Assembly: GCA_949316495.1 (NCBI GenBank)
Contig: OX439008.1
Span: 12,047,532-12,111,531 of the forward strand
Direction of reading: 5' to 3'
DNA from: Amphiduros pacificus
Lineage: Eukaryota; Annelida; Polychaeta; Phyllodocida; Hesionidae
DNA length: 64,000 nt
The position numbers were made by a program, and so were the translations under genes. The notes beneath the pieces are model-generated. The model ran no database searches and had not been told where the DNA came from. It was given only the letters and a program-made list of their open reading frames with translations. Within the stretch, counting starts at the first letter, position 1, and each line of letters starts with the position of its first letter. Positions 40,086-52,600 of the stretch are shown piece by piece.

Positions 40086-41881
40086 ATTGCCTAATTACAT
40101 TGGTTATTGGTTTTTACCATGTCACAGTAAAACAAGCAATATACACACCTTTGAGAAACAGACTTGTATTTTATGATTTATTTCAAAGGAACAACTTCTT
40201 TTATTATGGGCAAATCCATGCACAATTTAAATGGACATTTGTCTATTACATAGCCAGATTCGGAGATTCTGTTTGTTGCAGAGCCTGGCACCAGATATCT
40301 TGGTATCTTCATGTTGAAATACTATAATTGTACAGGGGCAGGACGGGGTTGGAGGAAGACTGTTTCCTGCCACGCTCATGGGTAGTTTTTGTCTGTGGCT
40401 TGTTTAATGATCTGTTGCAATGGTTGGGGTTACACGGTAATAGGGGCGAGGGTCGGGCTGAGGAGGACGGGGAAAGGTCCCAGGAAATCTGCACACAAGT
40501 AAACAGACAAGGCCCAGCTGGAGGAAATGCGTGTCGGTCGCTCTGTGGTAGTATCTCATGCTGCTAATGAAGAGAACAGCAGGCGTAGAGGCCTCTGTGG
40601 ACTGCACATACAGAGCCTAATGACAGACACGCACCGGAGACCATCCTCTACCCCTTTATTTCACCGTCCCCCACCCCATAGCCGTACTGGGGTAAGAATC
40701 GTCAAATATAGTAGTGATGATATTAGTAGATGTGAGTGGCTCACAAGGCATGGGGGGACCACGGTGTGTTTAATACTGCTCTCTAAGAACACAATTATTT
40801 GCTGCTCATATAATATCAATATTTTATGAATAAACGCTTAGAAGTTAAATACGTCTGTGTCGGCGAGTGAAGTGTTCATAAATTTGCAATGGGTAGAAAG
40901 ACTATTGTATAAAATGGGGGAAGTGAGGCCTGAGTGTGGCATTGTGGCTGTACTCTGACAAGAAGAACATCATTGCTCTACACAACAAGTCTGCAGTGTC
41001 ATCGTGGGGCACTACCTCACCCATGACTCTACAAGTAGCCATCCTTATTTCATGGCATATACTCTTTGGATATTACTAATATGGACGGCATGGTTTCCAT
41101 ATAAGGGGACATAATATGTCAAAATAGTGCTTCATTGTTGTTTTCAATATTACTATTTTGGAGGATTTTTATGCATGATTCCTCCAATCAAATGACTATG
41201 TATTTATTGTATTTAACCAGAATCCAGGTAATAGTTATGACTGAAATTATTACTGATTTGGGCATATTCTTATAAGGGACGCATATCTTTAACACGAAGA
41301 AGTTGCAGCCAATGGATTATATTTGCCAAGACATATAATGATCAGCAGATTGACGTTGACAATTTGCTGTTTATCAGAACCTGTTTCAGCAATATCTCTA
41401 TAACGTTCAGCATTATCTACCAGAGTGTCAGCACCATCCAAAAAAAATGGATCCATTGGATTACCTTTGTCAACATGTCAGTGCTATCTGTAAAAATAAG
41501 TAGTCACTGTCAGCACTTTCCATGCACTCACTGGTCATTGTAGCATTGATGTGTGCACACAACATAGTGGCCCTGGATGGTGTCATCAGTGGCCAGCCAG
41601 CCAGCCTGGATGCGTTTAGTGGCTGCACATCCCATTGTGACCCACCTCGCCACTGTCAATGGGACAGCATACATGGAATTAATGAAACAGACATTGGTGC
41701 GTGATGCGCAGTAGTTTGGGGCCTGATCAGAACGTGTGTGACAGTATCAATATTATGTCGGATCCTGAACTATTGAGTTGCCCTGTCCGATTACCCAGAC
41801 TATTCACCAATCCTGGACCGAGTGCCATCACTGGCCAAACACTGTAATTAACAAGATGGGTTTTCTCACTCCCAACTATGC

Positions 41882-41895
41882 CCACCAGGGGGCAC
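41882..41895 (+). promoter_or_regulatory. CTCF-like binding site
   Basis: CCACCAGGGGGCAC, in the context TGCCCACCAGGGGGCAC, matches 15 of 17 positions of the vertebrate consensus TGGCCACCAGGGGGCGC. A YY1-like AAGATGGCG follows within about 20 bp. Function is inferred. Confidence 0.55.
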
Positions 41896-43755
41896 CTGCC
41901 TATATTACAAGATGGCGTTTGTTGCGTTTCCTGGCAACAGGGACACCCGCTGGGCACTGCGGACCAGTGGGAAAGGTAACATTTATTTTGAATCTATGAG
42001 TAGCTCATTGATGACCCGGAATTTGGAAGCATTCCAATATACCCACAACTATACAGTTGTTTATCTGCCGCTAGTAATCGTCTGTGTCTACTTCCAATTT
42101 CCCTCAACAATTATACAGATTGGGAATGAGTAATTTGCTTGTTGCTCACGCATATATCTATATTGTTTTTTATAATGAATACCCATGCTACTTATAACAG
42201 GCTTTCACAACAGAAAGCTTCTCACTTTTGAAGAATTTAGGCTTTGACACCTTGCGGAAGTGACAACTCCTAACTGCAGACCCAAGACGGATGTCACGTG
42301 ATAAATGGCGTCCAAAACCTCCCCCATGTCAATCTCCGATCGAAGAGAGCGATGACAGAGGTGCTACTTGCATCTTTATGGACCGCCTGGGAACTCTATA
42401 CTCGTCAATAATATCATAGAAATATCATGTTACACCTCACCTTTGGAAATGTGAGAGAATTGCCCTCAATTGTAAACAGTTCAAACAACTGAAATCAGAA
42501 CAGTTGAAACATAATCTGTGAAAATGAAGAGTGAGTTCAGATGGCCCACACCATTAGTATTAGAGGAGGTCAACATGTTGCTGGACACTGGGCTTGGGTC
42601 ATTAATAGGGTCATTGAATGGGAATGTTTATGTCATTTCCTTACAATGGGTATCCAGCAGGTGAAAAAAACAGGGTGTGAGGATATATTTCATCCCACAT
42701 CATCTGATAATTAAAACATCAAAAATATTTTTTGGACCCAAAATAGTGTACACCCGATGAGAGATATATGATGATACACTCCAAATATGATACATATTGA
42801 TAGATTTACTGCTGATCTTATTCGTTAATAATTCTGGAATAAATGTTTATATTTTTTTCAGAAAAAGGTAAAAGCATTAGTTCCATTTGTTAAAAAGAGT
42901 GTTATGTGAGGACGTTAACTCATCAACTTGTTTATCTGTATAACATTAATCATAGGGTCAACATATGCATTGATATAATACTTCCATGGTATGTGTTTTC
43001 AATCAGTAATCACTGAGTAGAAATTGAAGACAATATTGCGCATATCATGAATGTTTTGTTTACTTGAGCATCATTAATCTTTTAATACCCAATTATATCT
43101 AAGAGCAAAACTTGTACATACATATCGTGTTCACGGTAATATTAGGGTATCATCTGTAACCTTGCCATTTGTAGTAATCTGCATAAATTGAGTACCACAA
43201 AGAAAGGTCTGTTGAGGCACATGTTATGGTGACAAGTCTTTAAAACCCGCTAATTATCACCAACTATAAGAAAACTAGCTTCGCTTCTTTTCAAGGTGTG
43301 ACATCCCTGTTTGAATTGCATGTTTTCTGGGGGAGATAATCCCATGAGACACTGCATAGTTTTGGAGCAATTATAAAAACGCCACCTGTGATATTTTGTT
43401 TCATCACGTGACTAGTTTTTGGCAATAACAGATAGCTCTGCACCTGTGAAATGTGTTTTAAGACGACAGTTGATGGCGTAAGAGCAAGACAATGTGATAA
43501 ATTGACAATGTTTGAGAATGAGCCCATTATAAAGCTAGAAATAGCTCGTAATTGACTGTTTAATCTTTTGAACTTTTCAACACATCAGCGTATGACTTTG
43601 ATGGTTCTTCGTTCAGACTAACAGCCTTTGCAAGTTTTTATTTGTCCTCTTTTAGTTTTTTACTCGTCCCCAGACATGATCGCCTGGAATGACCAATGAG
43701 TGGCACAGAAGTGTTGAAAAACATGTGACGTTCACAGACAATCATCTTTGTGATG

Positions 43756-43771
43756 TGCAATAGGGGGCGCT
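43756..43771 (+). promoter_or_regulatory. Weaker CTCF-like site
   Basis: TGCAATAGGGGGCGCT keeps the TAGGGGGCGCT core but differs upstream of it. Confidence 0.35.
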
Positions 43772-45875
43772 TATCTATGTTTTATCATTTTTTCTTAGAG
43801 CTGTAAGGTCCTCTGACATCATACTTATCTTTTTATATTTGTTGATGTCTAATACTGATGTATTTGGCTCATGTCTGCCATTAAAATATAAAAAAACAAG
43901 ATATAAATTTTTTTCTTAGAAGAGGACTTTGGTCCACTTTCCCACCTGTATCACATTCTGCCTTTATTGTTGTGGCCCAGTGTCTTGCAGGATATGGCTT
44001 CTATGCGAGAGTGTCTTGTAAACTGTTCAATTGGCACAGCGATCAGTGACAAGAGAGAGACGTTCTCACTTTAATGTCCCTGCTGAAGACCCAATAAGTC
44101 AAGTCTCGGGGGATCTCGTGTGCCATCCTTGAGATCACAACGAGACCACAAAGCCCGTGCATCCATCAGGACAAAAATGGCGCTCAAATGAAATTTGCTG
44201 AGGGTGGTGAGAGTGGGGACGCGGCAAATGGTGGGGCATCCCCGGGGGAGGGCCTCAGCTCAGCTCGTTACGACCAAATGTGATCACACCCAGCTCCAGG
44301 CGATAAAATATCAAAACAAAGCGGCCGTCTTGTTGTCATATCCTAAGCTCTCTTAACAAAAGTTAATTGTACACTTCTTCCTGTTCTGAGCATCAATCAA
44401 ACGGCCGCTAATGGAAATATAATACCAAAATGAGAGCGCTAAGGAAATGGCTCCTTGTCGGTGGCGCGGATGATTTTTTCACAGAAAGGTCTTCCTTCAG
44501 ATGAGCGCGGCGCATTGAGGAGACAAGAAGGGGGCTGTTCAGAGAGGGGCCACAACCTTCAACAATGCAATCACAACACCACCCCTCCCCACACACACGT
44601 GATCTCTTGATTCCTTTGCAGCCCGCAATATGGGCGAGGTTAACCCTGCTCAGTTTGCTCATAGAATTAATTGTCAGTGTGAAGTGCATGCTCTGATATT
44701 ATGGATTATGGCCGGTGAACAAGAGCAGGAACATGCTTTCCTGGTGTACTGGTGTTTTCTAATGAGCTAAGATCTCCCCTGGCTTTGTAAAGCGCATTAG
44801 TACAGTCATAGAAGATGTAGCCTGCTAGCAACAATAGAACCTTGCATCACACCCATCACTGCATTACCCTCTCCTTCAAGTCCATGCCATTGTTCTTATA
44901 TCGTTCCAGGAAATGTCTATAGGAAAAGAAGTACTAGTTATTTTGCTAGCATCACAACAAAAGTTATTGTTCTCCATTTATCATAGTTTGTCATCAGAGA
45001 TTTCGGAAGTCATTTGATGTTTACGATATTTGTAATCAAATAATGAATTAATTGAGGTAGGAATGGCGTCTTATTAGGTTATTCCGAATGAAACATGTAT
45101 TGTTCATGGGAAGAGTGACAATAGAATGTGTATGAAGAATGTAGAGTCCTGTAACCTAAGCAGTAATCTTGTGATTATCTCAGAACAAAACTGCGCACAG
45201 TCACGATCACAAGAAAAAAGGACAAATAACAAAAATAGACTCATTTAATGGAACAAATATGTTGAAATGGTCAAATAAGCACACGGTCTACAGACGGCAA
45301 GATAGTATGTATGTTATTGTGTGGTGAGTTATACAGTGTTGGTGGTGAGATAACTGGTGTGAGATACTGGTGGTCAGTGTGATGTATAGCGTCCAACCCA
45401 GGTGTGTCTGCAGCAGACATTGCTCATCTCGCCACCTCCACTAAACCAAATTACATCAATGTGACCTTCTCAAAAAGAAAGCTTTTAAGTCCGGCTCATC
45501 CTTGTGGCTCCCTTGAGTACAATGCATGGTCAAGCAATGCGGGGAGTGGCCATTCAAGGGTCGTCCTAAACTTGATCTGCTCTTTAATCCTTGGCCCTTG
45601 AACACAGGCCTTGATGGCGGGCTAACACCTGTGTATGGATTCTAGGTCAGAACATCTCCAGAAGGTCTCCCCGAACCTCCACGGACCTGCCTGTTTGTCA
45701 ACTTAACACCTGTGTAAAGAACATACAATGGTCTCTTTGCAACAGCCCATTGTCGTGTCTACTGACCCTGGTAACCTTTGCGGTAACTTGTTCGTCGTCC
45801 GTCAGCTCAAAGCTCTTATAACCCGCGTACAGCTAACCCGATTACGGTGCACAGTTATGTCTAGGCTATGACCTG

Positions 45876-45889
45876 GGGTCACGTGACCC
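45876..45889. promoter_or_regulatory. 14-bp palindromic E-box GGGTCACGTGACCC
   Basis: Perfect palindrome containing GTCACGTGAC, the kind of site bound by USF/MITF/TFE bHLH-Zip factors. A strong splice donor AAG|GTAAGG follows at 45940/45941, so a short first exon of a non-coding transcript is conceivable. That link is inference. Confidence 0.45.
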
Positions 45890-46785
45890 TCCATATTGGG
45901 TACAGTGAGCCATAACATCCGCCGGGACCAGGAAAACAAGGTAAGGTCTGCCCTGGCTGTGGCCCTACATTAGGCCACCTAATACCGGTACTCCTAGGGT
46001 TGTATCAAACCATGCCACTCCCCACCTTCCCCTGACCCCTACCCTCAACAACACCTCACACCCAACTAGTTAGGCTTTTATTCTGCATAAAAGTTTTGCT
46101 TTAAGGATGAGTAATCCGTAGGGGACATGTTAACTCCCTTAACACTCTTTTTTCTAGTATGCTGATTGTTTATTAATGTTATAATTGCCCATACAATAAA
46201 CATTGTGCCTAATTCTGGATTATTATCATCCACAATATTGCTATCCAAATATCAAACAATATACAAAATAAACCAGTATTCATTTCAACTTCAAGAAATA
46301 GACTTATTAGAAAAAAGATGAAAGTTCATACAGTCAAATGAAACTGATTTAGAGTAAATTGTAATGGTAAGGAAATCCAGAATTTATGGAACACTATTTA
46401 ATCTTCATCGTAGATCTCAATGTGAAAATAAGATCCTAAATGAAGAGTTAGCTCGGCACTGGGTTGTGATGGTGTTGTCTGCCAGAGAGTGGTGGTCAAC
46501 TGTTCCGCCGTGCCAGCCTTGCAATACATAACCGTAATCCTACAGAGATGGAGTAATTTAGATCAGAAGATAAAACAAAAGGCAGGTGTGGGTGAGCCAT
46601 GGTGGGGAGGACCAGAGCCTCACTCTGACTATAATGGAGCCTCCCCCAGGCGTCCTTCACCAATGGGCTTAGGCTGCCTAATCCGCTAAGCAAGGATTTA
46701 CGGCAAGTCTGTGACAATGGTAAAGTGGCCGATCGGACTTTGATGACTGCGTCTTAATGTGGAGTGAGACAAGGAGGTCCTCTGG

Positions 46786-46801
46786 GGCCCCCTGGTGGCC
46801 A
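46786..46801 (-). promoter_or_regulatory. CTCF-like binding site
   Basis: The minus strand reads TGGCCACCAGGGGGCC, identical to the vertebrate CTCF consensus over 15 bases. Its orientation is convergent with the site at 41882. Confidence 0.6.
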
Positions 46802-47159
46802 TTTGTCCAAGTAGGAAGAAGAGCAGTGAGATGGGATGACTCAAATGACAAACTTTGATTTGCTCATTAAACTCCTCCGCAGTCGTACAATGTCAGATAA
46901 AGCCCTAAACTCCTTATTGCAAAGACAATAAACTTAAATAAGAAGGCACTGCGATACCGGATGTTTCAAGAAATAAAGCTCTTTGTACAGAAATGAATTC
47001 TCCCAATAATATAATTCAGAATTACATGATCAATTGATGTTTTTGTTATTGCTAAATTATTGCGCAATGTTATTCTATCCTGGAATTTGCTCTCAACATA
47101 TAATATATGATGGCATAGACCACAATTGGATCCTATGGAAAGGAATATGAGGTACATTG

Positions 47160-48480
47160 TGGTCACCTGTGGTCACCTGTGGTCACCTGTGATGCGATAT
47201 AATGAAAGACATGGCGGACATTAGAATTAAAGTCAGACATGGGATCCATTGAAAAACATGAGATTAATAGATAAACATTGCACTCATTGGTAGACATGGC
47301 ACTCATTGACAGACATTGTAACATGGCACTCATTGGTAGGCATGGCACTCATTGATAGACATGGCACTCATTGACAGACATAGCGCTCATTGACAGACAT
47401 TGTAACATGGCACTCATTGGTAGACATGACACTCATTGATAGACATGGCACTCATTGATAGACATGGCACTCATTGATGAACACGGTGATCATAGATAGA
47501 CATGGTGATCATAGATAGACATGGTGCTCATAGATAGACATGGTGCGTGCTCATAGATAGACATGGTGCTCATAGATAGACATGGTGCTCATAGATAGAC
47601 ATGGTGCTCATAGATAGACATGGCACTCATTGATAGACATGGTGCTCATAGATAGACGTGGTGCTCATAGATAGACATGGTGCTCATAGATAGACATGGA
47701 GCCCATAGATAGACATTTCACTCATTTGTAGACATGGCACTCATTGATAGACATGGTGCTCATAGATAGACATGGTGCTCATAGATAGACATGGTGCTTA
47801 TAGATAGTCATGGTGCTCATAGATAGACATGGAGCCCATAGATAGACATTTCACTCATTGGTAGACATGGCACTCATTGATAGACATGGTGCTCATAGAT
47901 AGACATGGTGCTCATAGATAGACATGGTGCTTATAGATAGACATGGTGCTCATAGATAGACATGGTGCTCATAGATAGACATGGAGCCCATAGATAGACA
48001 TTTCACTCATTGGTAGACATGGCACTCATTGATAGACATGGTGCTCATAGATAGACATGGTGCTCATAGATAGACATGGTGCGTGCTCATAGATAGACAT
48101 GGTGCTCATAGATAGACATGGTGCTCATAGATAGACATGGCACTCATTGATAGACATGGTGCTCATAGATAGACATGGTGCTTATAGATAGACATGGTGC
48201 TCATAGATAGACATGTCACTCATTGATAGACATGGCACTCATTGATAGACATGGTGCTCATAGATAGACATGGTGCTCATAGATAGACATGGTGCTCATA
48301 GATATACATGGTGCTCATAGATATACATGGTGCTCATAGATATACATGGTGCTCATTGATGAAACCGGTGCTCATAGATAGACATGGTGCTCATAGATAG
48401 ACATGGTGCTCAAAGATAGACATGTGACAGGACACCTTGATATACATGGGGCCTATTGATAGCTATTGACCTCAATGATT
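47160..48480. repeat. Minisatellite, 19-bp unit, about 60 copies with higher-order structure
   Basis: Unit ATAGATAGACATGGTGCTC with a variant CACTCATTGATAGACATGG. A 10-bp triplet GGTCACCTGT at 47161-47190 marks the left edge. Blocks containing GGAGCCCATAGATAGACATT recur near 47698, 47830 and 47983, and a GTGCGTGCTCATAG insertion recurs near 47543 and 48080. 19 is not a multiple of three and the frames are closed. Confidence 0.95.
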
Positions 48481-48799
48481 GACACAGGGGCTCTTGATAT
48501 AGATGAGGCAAATCCATAGACAGAACACAGACATTATCAAGATCTCGGAAATCTCGCTGCACAAGCTGACTCTCTGTGTTGAACTTTGAAACGCGCTGCA
48601 CAATGTGACCTTGAGTGCTGTGGCCATGACTTTTGGCTGTTGATGGTAGGGCCGTGGGACAGGTGTAAGCCGGTGAGGGGTGACTAATTGGGAGTGGACA
48701 GAGGCTGCAGTGGGTTGATGTGTAGCCCTGACCTGAGGCTCACATCTCTGATCAGCCCTGACACTTGCCAACCTGATTACACCCTCTATCTCACCACAA
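48481..48799. other. Short spacer between two minisatellites
   Basis: Non-repetitive, moderately GC-rich, no recognisable gene. Confidence 0.6.
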
Positions 48800-49450
48800 A
48801 TCACAACATGGATCTACAGACCTGCTTACTGTGGACAATGGCTCAGCTCCCATCACATCCTCTAGATCTATAGGCCTGCTCACGGTGGACAATGGGTCAC
48901 CTCCCATCATATCCCCTAGATCTATAGGCCTGCAAACTGTGAACAATGGGTCACCTCCCATCATATCTCCCAGATCTATAGGCCTACATACTGTGGACAA
49001 TGGGTCCCCTACCATCATATCCCCCAGATCTATAGGCCTGCAGACTGTGAACAATGGGTCACCTACCATCATATCCCCCAGATCTATAGGCCTGCATACT
49101 GTGAACAATGGGTCACCTCCCATCACATCCCCCAGATCGATAGACCTGCATACTGTGAACAATGGGTCACCTCCCATCCCATCCCCCAGATCTATAGGCC
49201 TGCATACTGTGAACAATGGTTCACCTCCCATCCCATCCCCTAGATCTATAGGCCTGCATATTGTGAACAATGGGTCTCCTACCATCCCATCCCCCAGATC
49301 TATAGGCCTGCATACTGTGAACAATGGGTCTCCTACCATCATATCCCCCAGATCTATAGGCCTGCATACTGTGAACAATGGGTCACCTTCATTCATATCC
49401 CCTAGGTCTGCTCACTGTGGACAATGGGTCAGTCCCCATCCCAGTCTTTG
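48800..49450. repeat. Minisatellite, 54-bp unit, about 11 copies, open on both strands
   Basis: Starts are spaced exactly 54 bp (for example 48897 and 48951); unit: ACTGTGAACAATGGGTCACC + TCCCATCATATCCCCC + AGATCTATAGGCCTGCAT. Because 54 is 18 codons, the plus strand reads NNGSPPIISPRSIGLHTV repeats over 48831-49460 (209 aa) and the minus strand GDPLFTVCRPIDLGDMMV repeats over 48791-49396 (201 aa). No domain, signal peptide or splice context supports either as a protein. Confidence 0.95.
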
Positions 49451-51759
49451 GAACTCTTGACCTGTTTACGATGTAATATGGGTCACCTTCCATACATCCC
49501 CTAGATCTGTATACCTGCATATTGTCAGCTACTCCCAAACAGATCTTAGATATAGGCCTGCATGACTATGGGTCAACTTCTATCACATTCCCTAGATATA
49601 TAAAACTTCATACTGTGAACAATGGATCAGCTGCTCCGGAAATCTAGACGTGCCTAATTTGGGGAAGGGGTCAGTTCCAATTACAAGCTCAATATGTATC
49701 ATATATAGAAAGTTGAATTAACCAGGATACATGAGATTTCTTCAACTTGATTTATTATGATTTTAATGAGTATTTACCCGACGTCGTTGTTATTCTATTT
49801 TTGTTATACAGTAGCTTAAATCTTCATTTGCTTCTCTTATTTGAAATTAGCTAAAAGACAGTGTCAAATTTAAGAATTTCATAATGACATAAATAGTTTT
49901 ATCATTTATCTTAGTTTAAAACTAAACCCCTGATCTTCATATTTTCAAGTATTATTCAACATTTATCTTAGAAACATGAACAGTTTACTAATTAAAAACA
50001 AACAAGAAAGACAGCTAACATGACTAATCAACGTCTATTTAAATGTGAAGATGTGCAGTTCAGAGTGTTTAAATCATTGATCAACATGGAACCTTGATTG
50101 TCTTTGTTGCAATGCAGGCATTGATTAAAATGGCTGTGGATAAGTTTGGCTTGGAGTCTCCAATGGACGTCATCTTTTGCCGCTCAGCCTCTTTATGCTT
50201 TATGACCTCGTGCTCATTAACAACTTGTAAAGACAGTGTTGAGTTGATGCAATCTCTGCCAAAGTGGTGATTAAATCATGTTGTCATACAATACTCACTC
50301 ACTGAAGCCAAATCTGTGGGCGTTTGTGTCAATAAACGTTGCATGCTCATGCCATTTAAACACACAAATATACGGGCAAAACATGTCCATTTCCTGTTTA
50401 TCATTTCTTTCTTAATATATGCACAAGGACATATTTTTGTCCGACAAAGCTTACGTTAGGCCAACATAAGTAAATTAAATTTTAGGTAAACATAAAAATG
50501 AAATTTAACTACCTATAAACCTATAAATCTCCTCTACCGACCTCATATTTATAAACATCTCTGTTTAACACATTTCATCGTTCCAATCTCATGCTTAGAA
50601 TATTTTTTGATAATTGATAGAATTTATAATCACATTTCTTTTAATATTTACATACCTAATACCAGATAGATCCATTTCTTTACATATTTCCCATTCTTAA
50701 AATTTATAAATGAAAGTTTGCTGAACTCTTTTGTTGCATAGCTGCATTGCTGCATTGCTGCATTGCTGCATTGTGACACTCATAATGACATCTCCTCCCC
50801 CATTCAACCATTAGTCAGATGACATCAGATGACGTCTCCCCATATCACCTCCAACACAACATTCTGTGTTACACTTCAGACTCATTATTACTTCGCCACC
50901 CTCCCCCAAATTACATTCGCCCCCTCCCCCAAATAAAAAATAAATAAATAAATAAATAAATGAATAAAATTGACTCCTTTCTATTCAATTCCACCCCAGA
51001 AAAAACAATATATGCATTCTTGGCAAAAACACTATCTTACTTTTAAAATAAATTTCCTCCCCATTCCAACCTAGATACCACAATATGTGCATTATTTCCC
51101 ATTCCGTCTCCATACCTTCCAGAAACAACATTTTGTGCCTCACTGCCAACTCATCTTGGCTTGCCCAGAACCCTGTCCTCCACAACCAGCAATGTCACAT
51201 TCAAGCAATGTCACATCTTAAAGTTTGAGGGAGAATGGCCCAGAGCGGAGCGTTATTCGACCTGCATTGTGTCTTTCACTGTCTTAATGTGATTTGTTTT
51301 TACACCTCAGGGTTTGTGACGTCATATTTCACACCTCCAGATGACACATTCTCTTGTGTCCCCTTCCACTTCTTACATTTACACATCACTCCATCATAAA
51401 ACCCATTCCACCTTGTCCCGTATCGCATTGTTTGTCATAAAATGGCATCAAGGAACAAATATAATTGCATATTTGAATAAATCAATTTAATGCTTCTAAA
51501 TGGTTAGAATCATGTCGTTGTGTTCACGGTAAAATGTTTATTACATCAATGAGTGCACATCAAGCCCAAATAAACCTGTGAATAGGATCTCAGAAACAGG
51601 CAATCTGATTTTAATATCATAACTTTCACACGATTTCTATTCCAAATAATGGTGTACTTAGACACATTACAGCTTACAAATACCATGGCCATTTACCTTC
51701 CGGTCTGTATAAATTTGATTTAATGTCCTACTTCCTAGTCTATGAGGTAGCTTTATATA
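49451..51759. other. Intergenic DNA, no gene recognised
   Basis: Diverged copies of the 54-bp repeat trail off to about 49640. Two small simple repeats follow: (GCTGCATT)4 at 50741-50772 and an (AAAT)n tract at about 50930-50968. Otherwise AT-rich and featureless. Confidence 0.6.
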
Positions 51760-52600
51760 TTGCCACACATTGAAGTCTCAATGAGATTAGATTGTAAATT
51801 ACTACTTACCTCAATCTATATAAGGTCACCTTACATATTGTGACACTTTCCAGTCTATATGAGGTCACCTCATATGATGCCATACTTTGAAGTTTATATG
51901 AAGTTACCTTATATATTGACACAATTTACAGAATGAACAATTTCACCTTAAACATTGCCACACGTTCCAATCTGTATGAGACCATCTTATATATTGCCAC
52001 ACGTTCCAGCCTATATGAGGTCATCTTATATATTGCCAAACGTTCCAGCCTATAGGAGGTCATCTTATATATTGCCACACGTACCAGCCTATAGGAGGTC
52101 ATCTTATATATTGCCACACGTTCCAGCCTATAGGAGGTCATCTTATATATTGCCACACGTTCCAGCCTATATGAGGTCATCTTATATATTGCCACACGTT
52201 CCAGCCTATAGGAGGTCATCTTATATATTGCCACACGTTCCAGCCTATATGAGGTCATCTTATATATTACCACACATTCCAACCTATATGACACTACCAT
52301 ATATATTGTCACAAGTTCCTATCAGTATGATGTCATGATCACCTTACATATTATCACACATTTCAGCCTATATGAGGTCATCTTATATATTGCCATATAT
52401 TGCCACACATTCAAACATTTATGAGGTCATCTTATATATATTGCCAAATGTTCCAGCCTTTATGCGGTCACCTAAAATATTGCCACACATTCCAGTAGTA
52501 AGGTTGCCTTATATATTGCCACAAGTTTCAACTGGAACATCTCAGACCATCTTATATATTGCTGCACCCTTCAGGACGTATAACATATTTCCTCATTTTC
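51760..52600. repeat. Minisatellite, 39-bp unit, regular core with degenerate flanks
   Basis: The unit GCCTATAGGAGGTCATCTTA + TATATTGCCACACGTTCCA is regular at about 51955-52290 (8-9 copies) and decays outward. 39 bp is 13 codons, so both strands stay open (128 aa minus, 127 aa plus). Neither resembles a protein family. Confidence 0.94.

Larger units (their letters stand above)
40086..47159. other. Intergenic DNA with CTCF-like and E-box candidates, no gene recognised
   Basis: No convincing coding exon. GC-richer patches lie at 40320-40690, 41540-41960, 44080-44660 and 45400-46030. The clear single-site signals are listed separately. Short open frames have no recognisable domain. Confidence 0.55.

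Noticed and set aside
41912-42000. MAFVAFPGNRDTRW... frame with a GGTAAC donor as a first coding exon
   Set aside because: The ATG is inside a YY1-like AAGATGGCG motif, no matching second exon or family was recognised, and the frame is short.
47200-47225. TGAAAGACATGG, matching the 5' part of miR-71
   Set aside because: The match stops after about 12 bases, there is no precursor hairpin, and the string is a unit of the local GACATGG minisatellite.
48791-49460. Long open frames of 201 and 209 aa as protein genes
   Set aside because: They are opposite-strand readings of one 54-bp tandem repeat whose unit is a multiple of three; there is no domain, splice context or codon bias favouring either.
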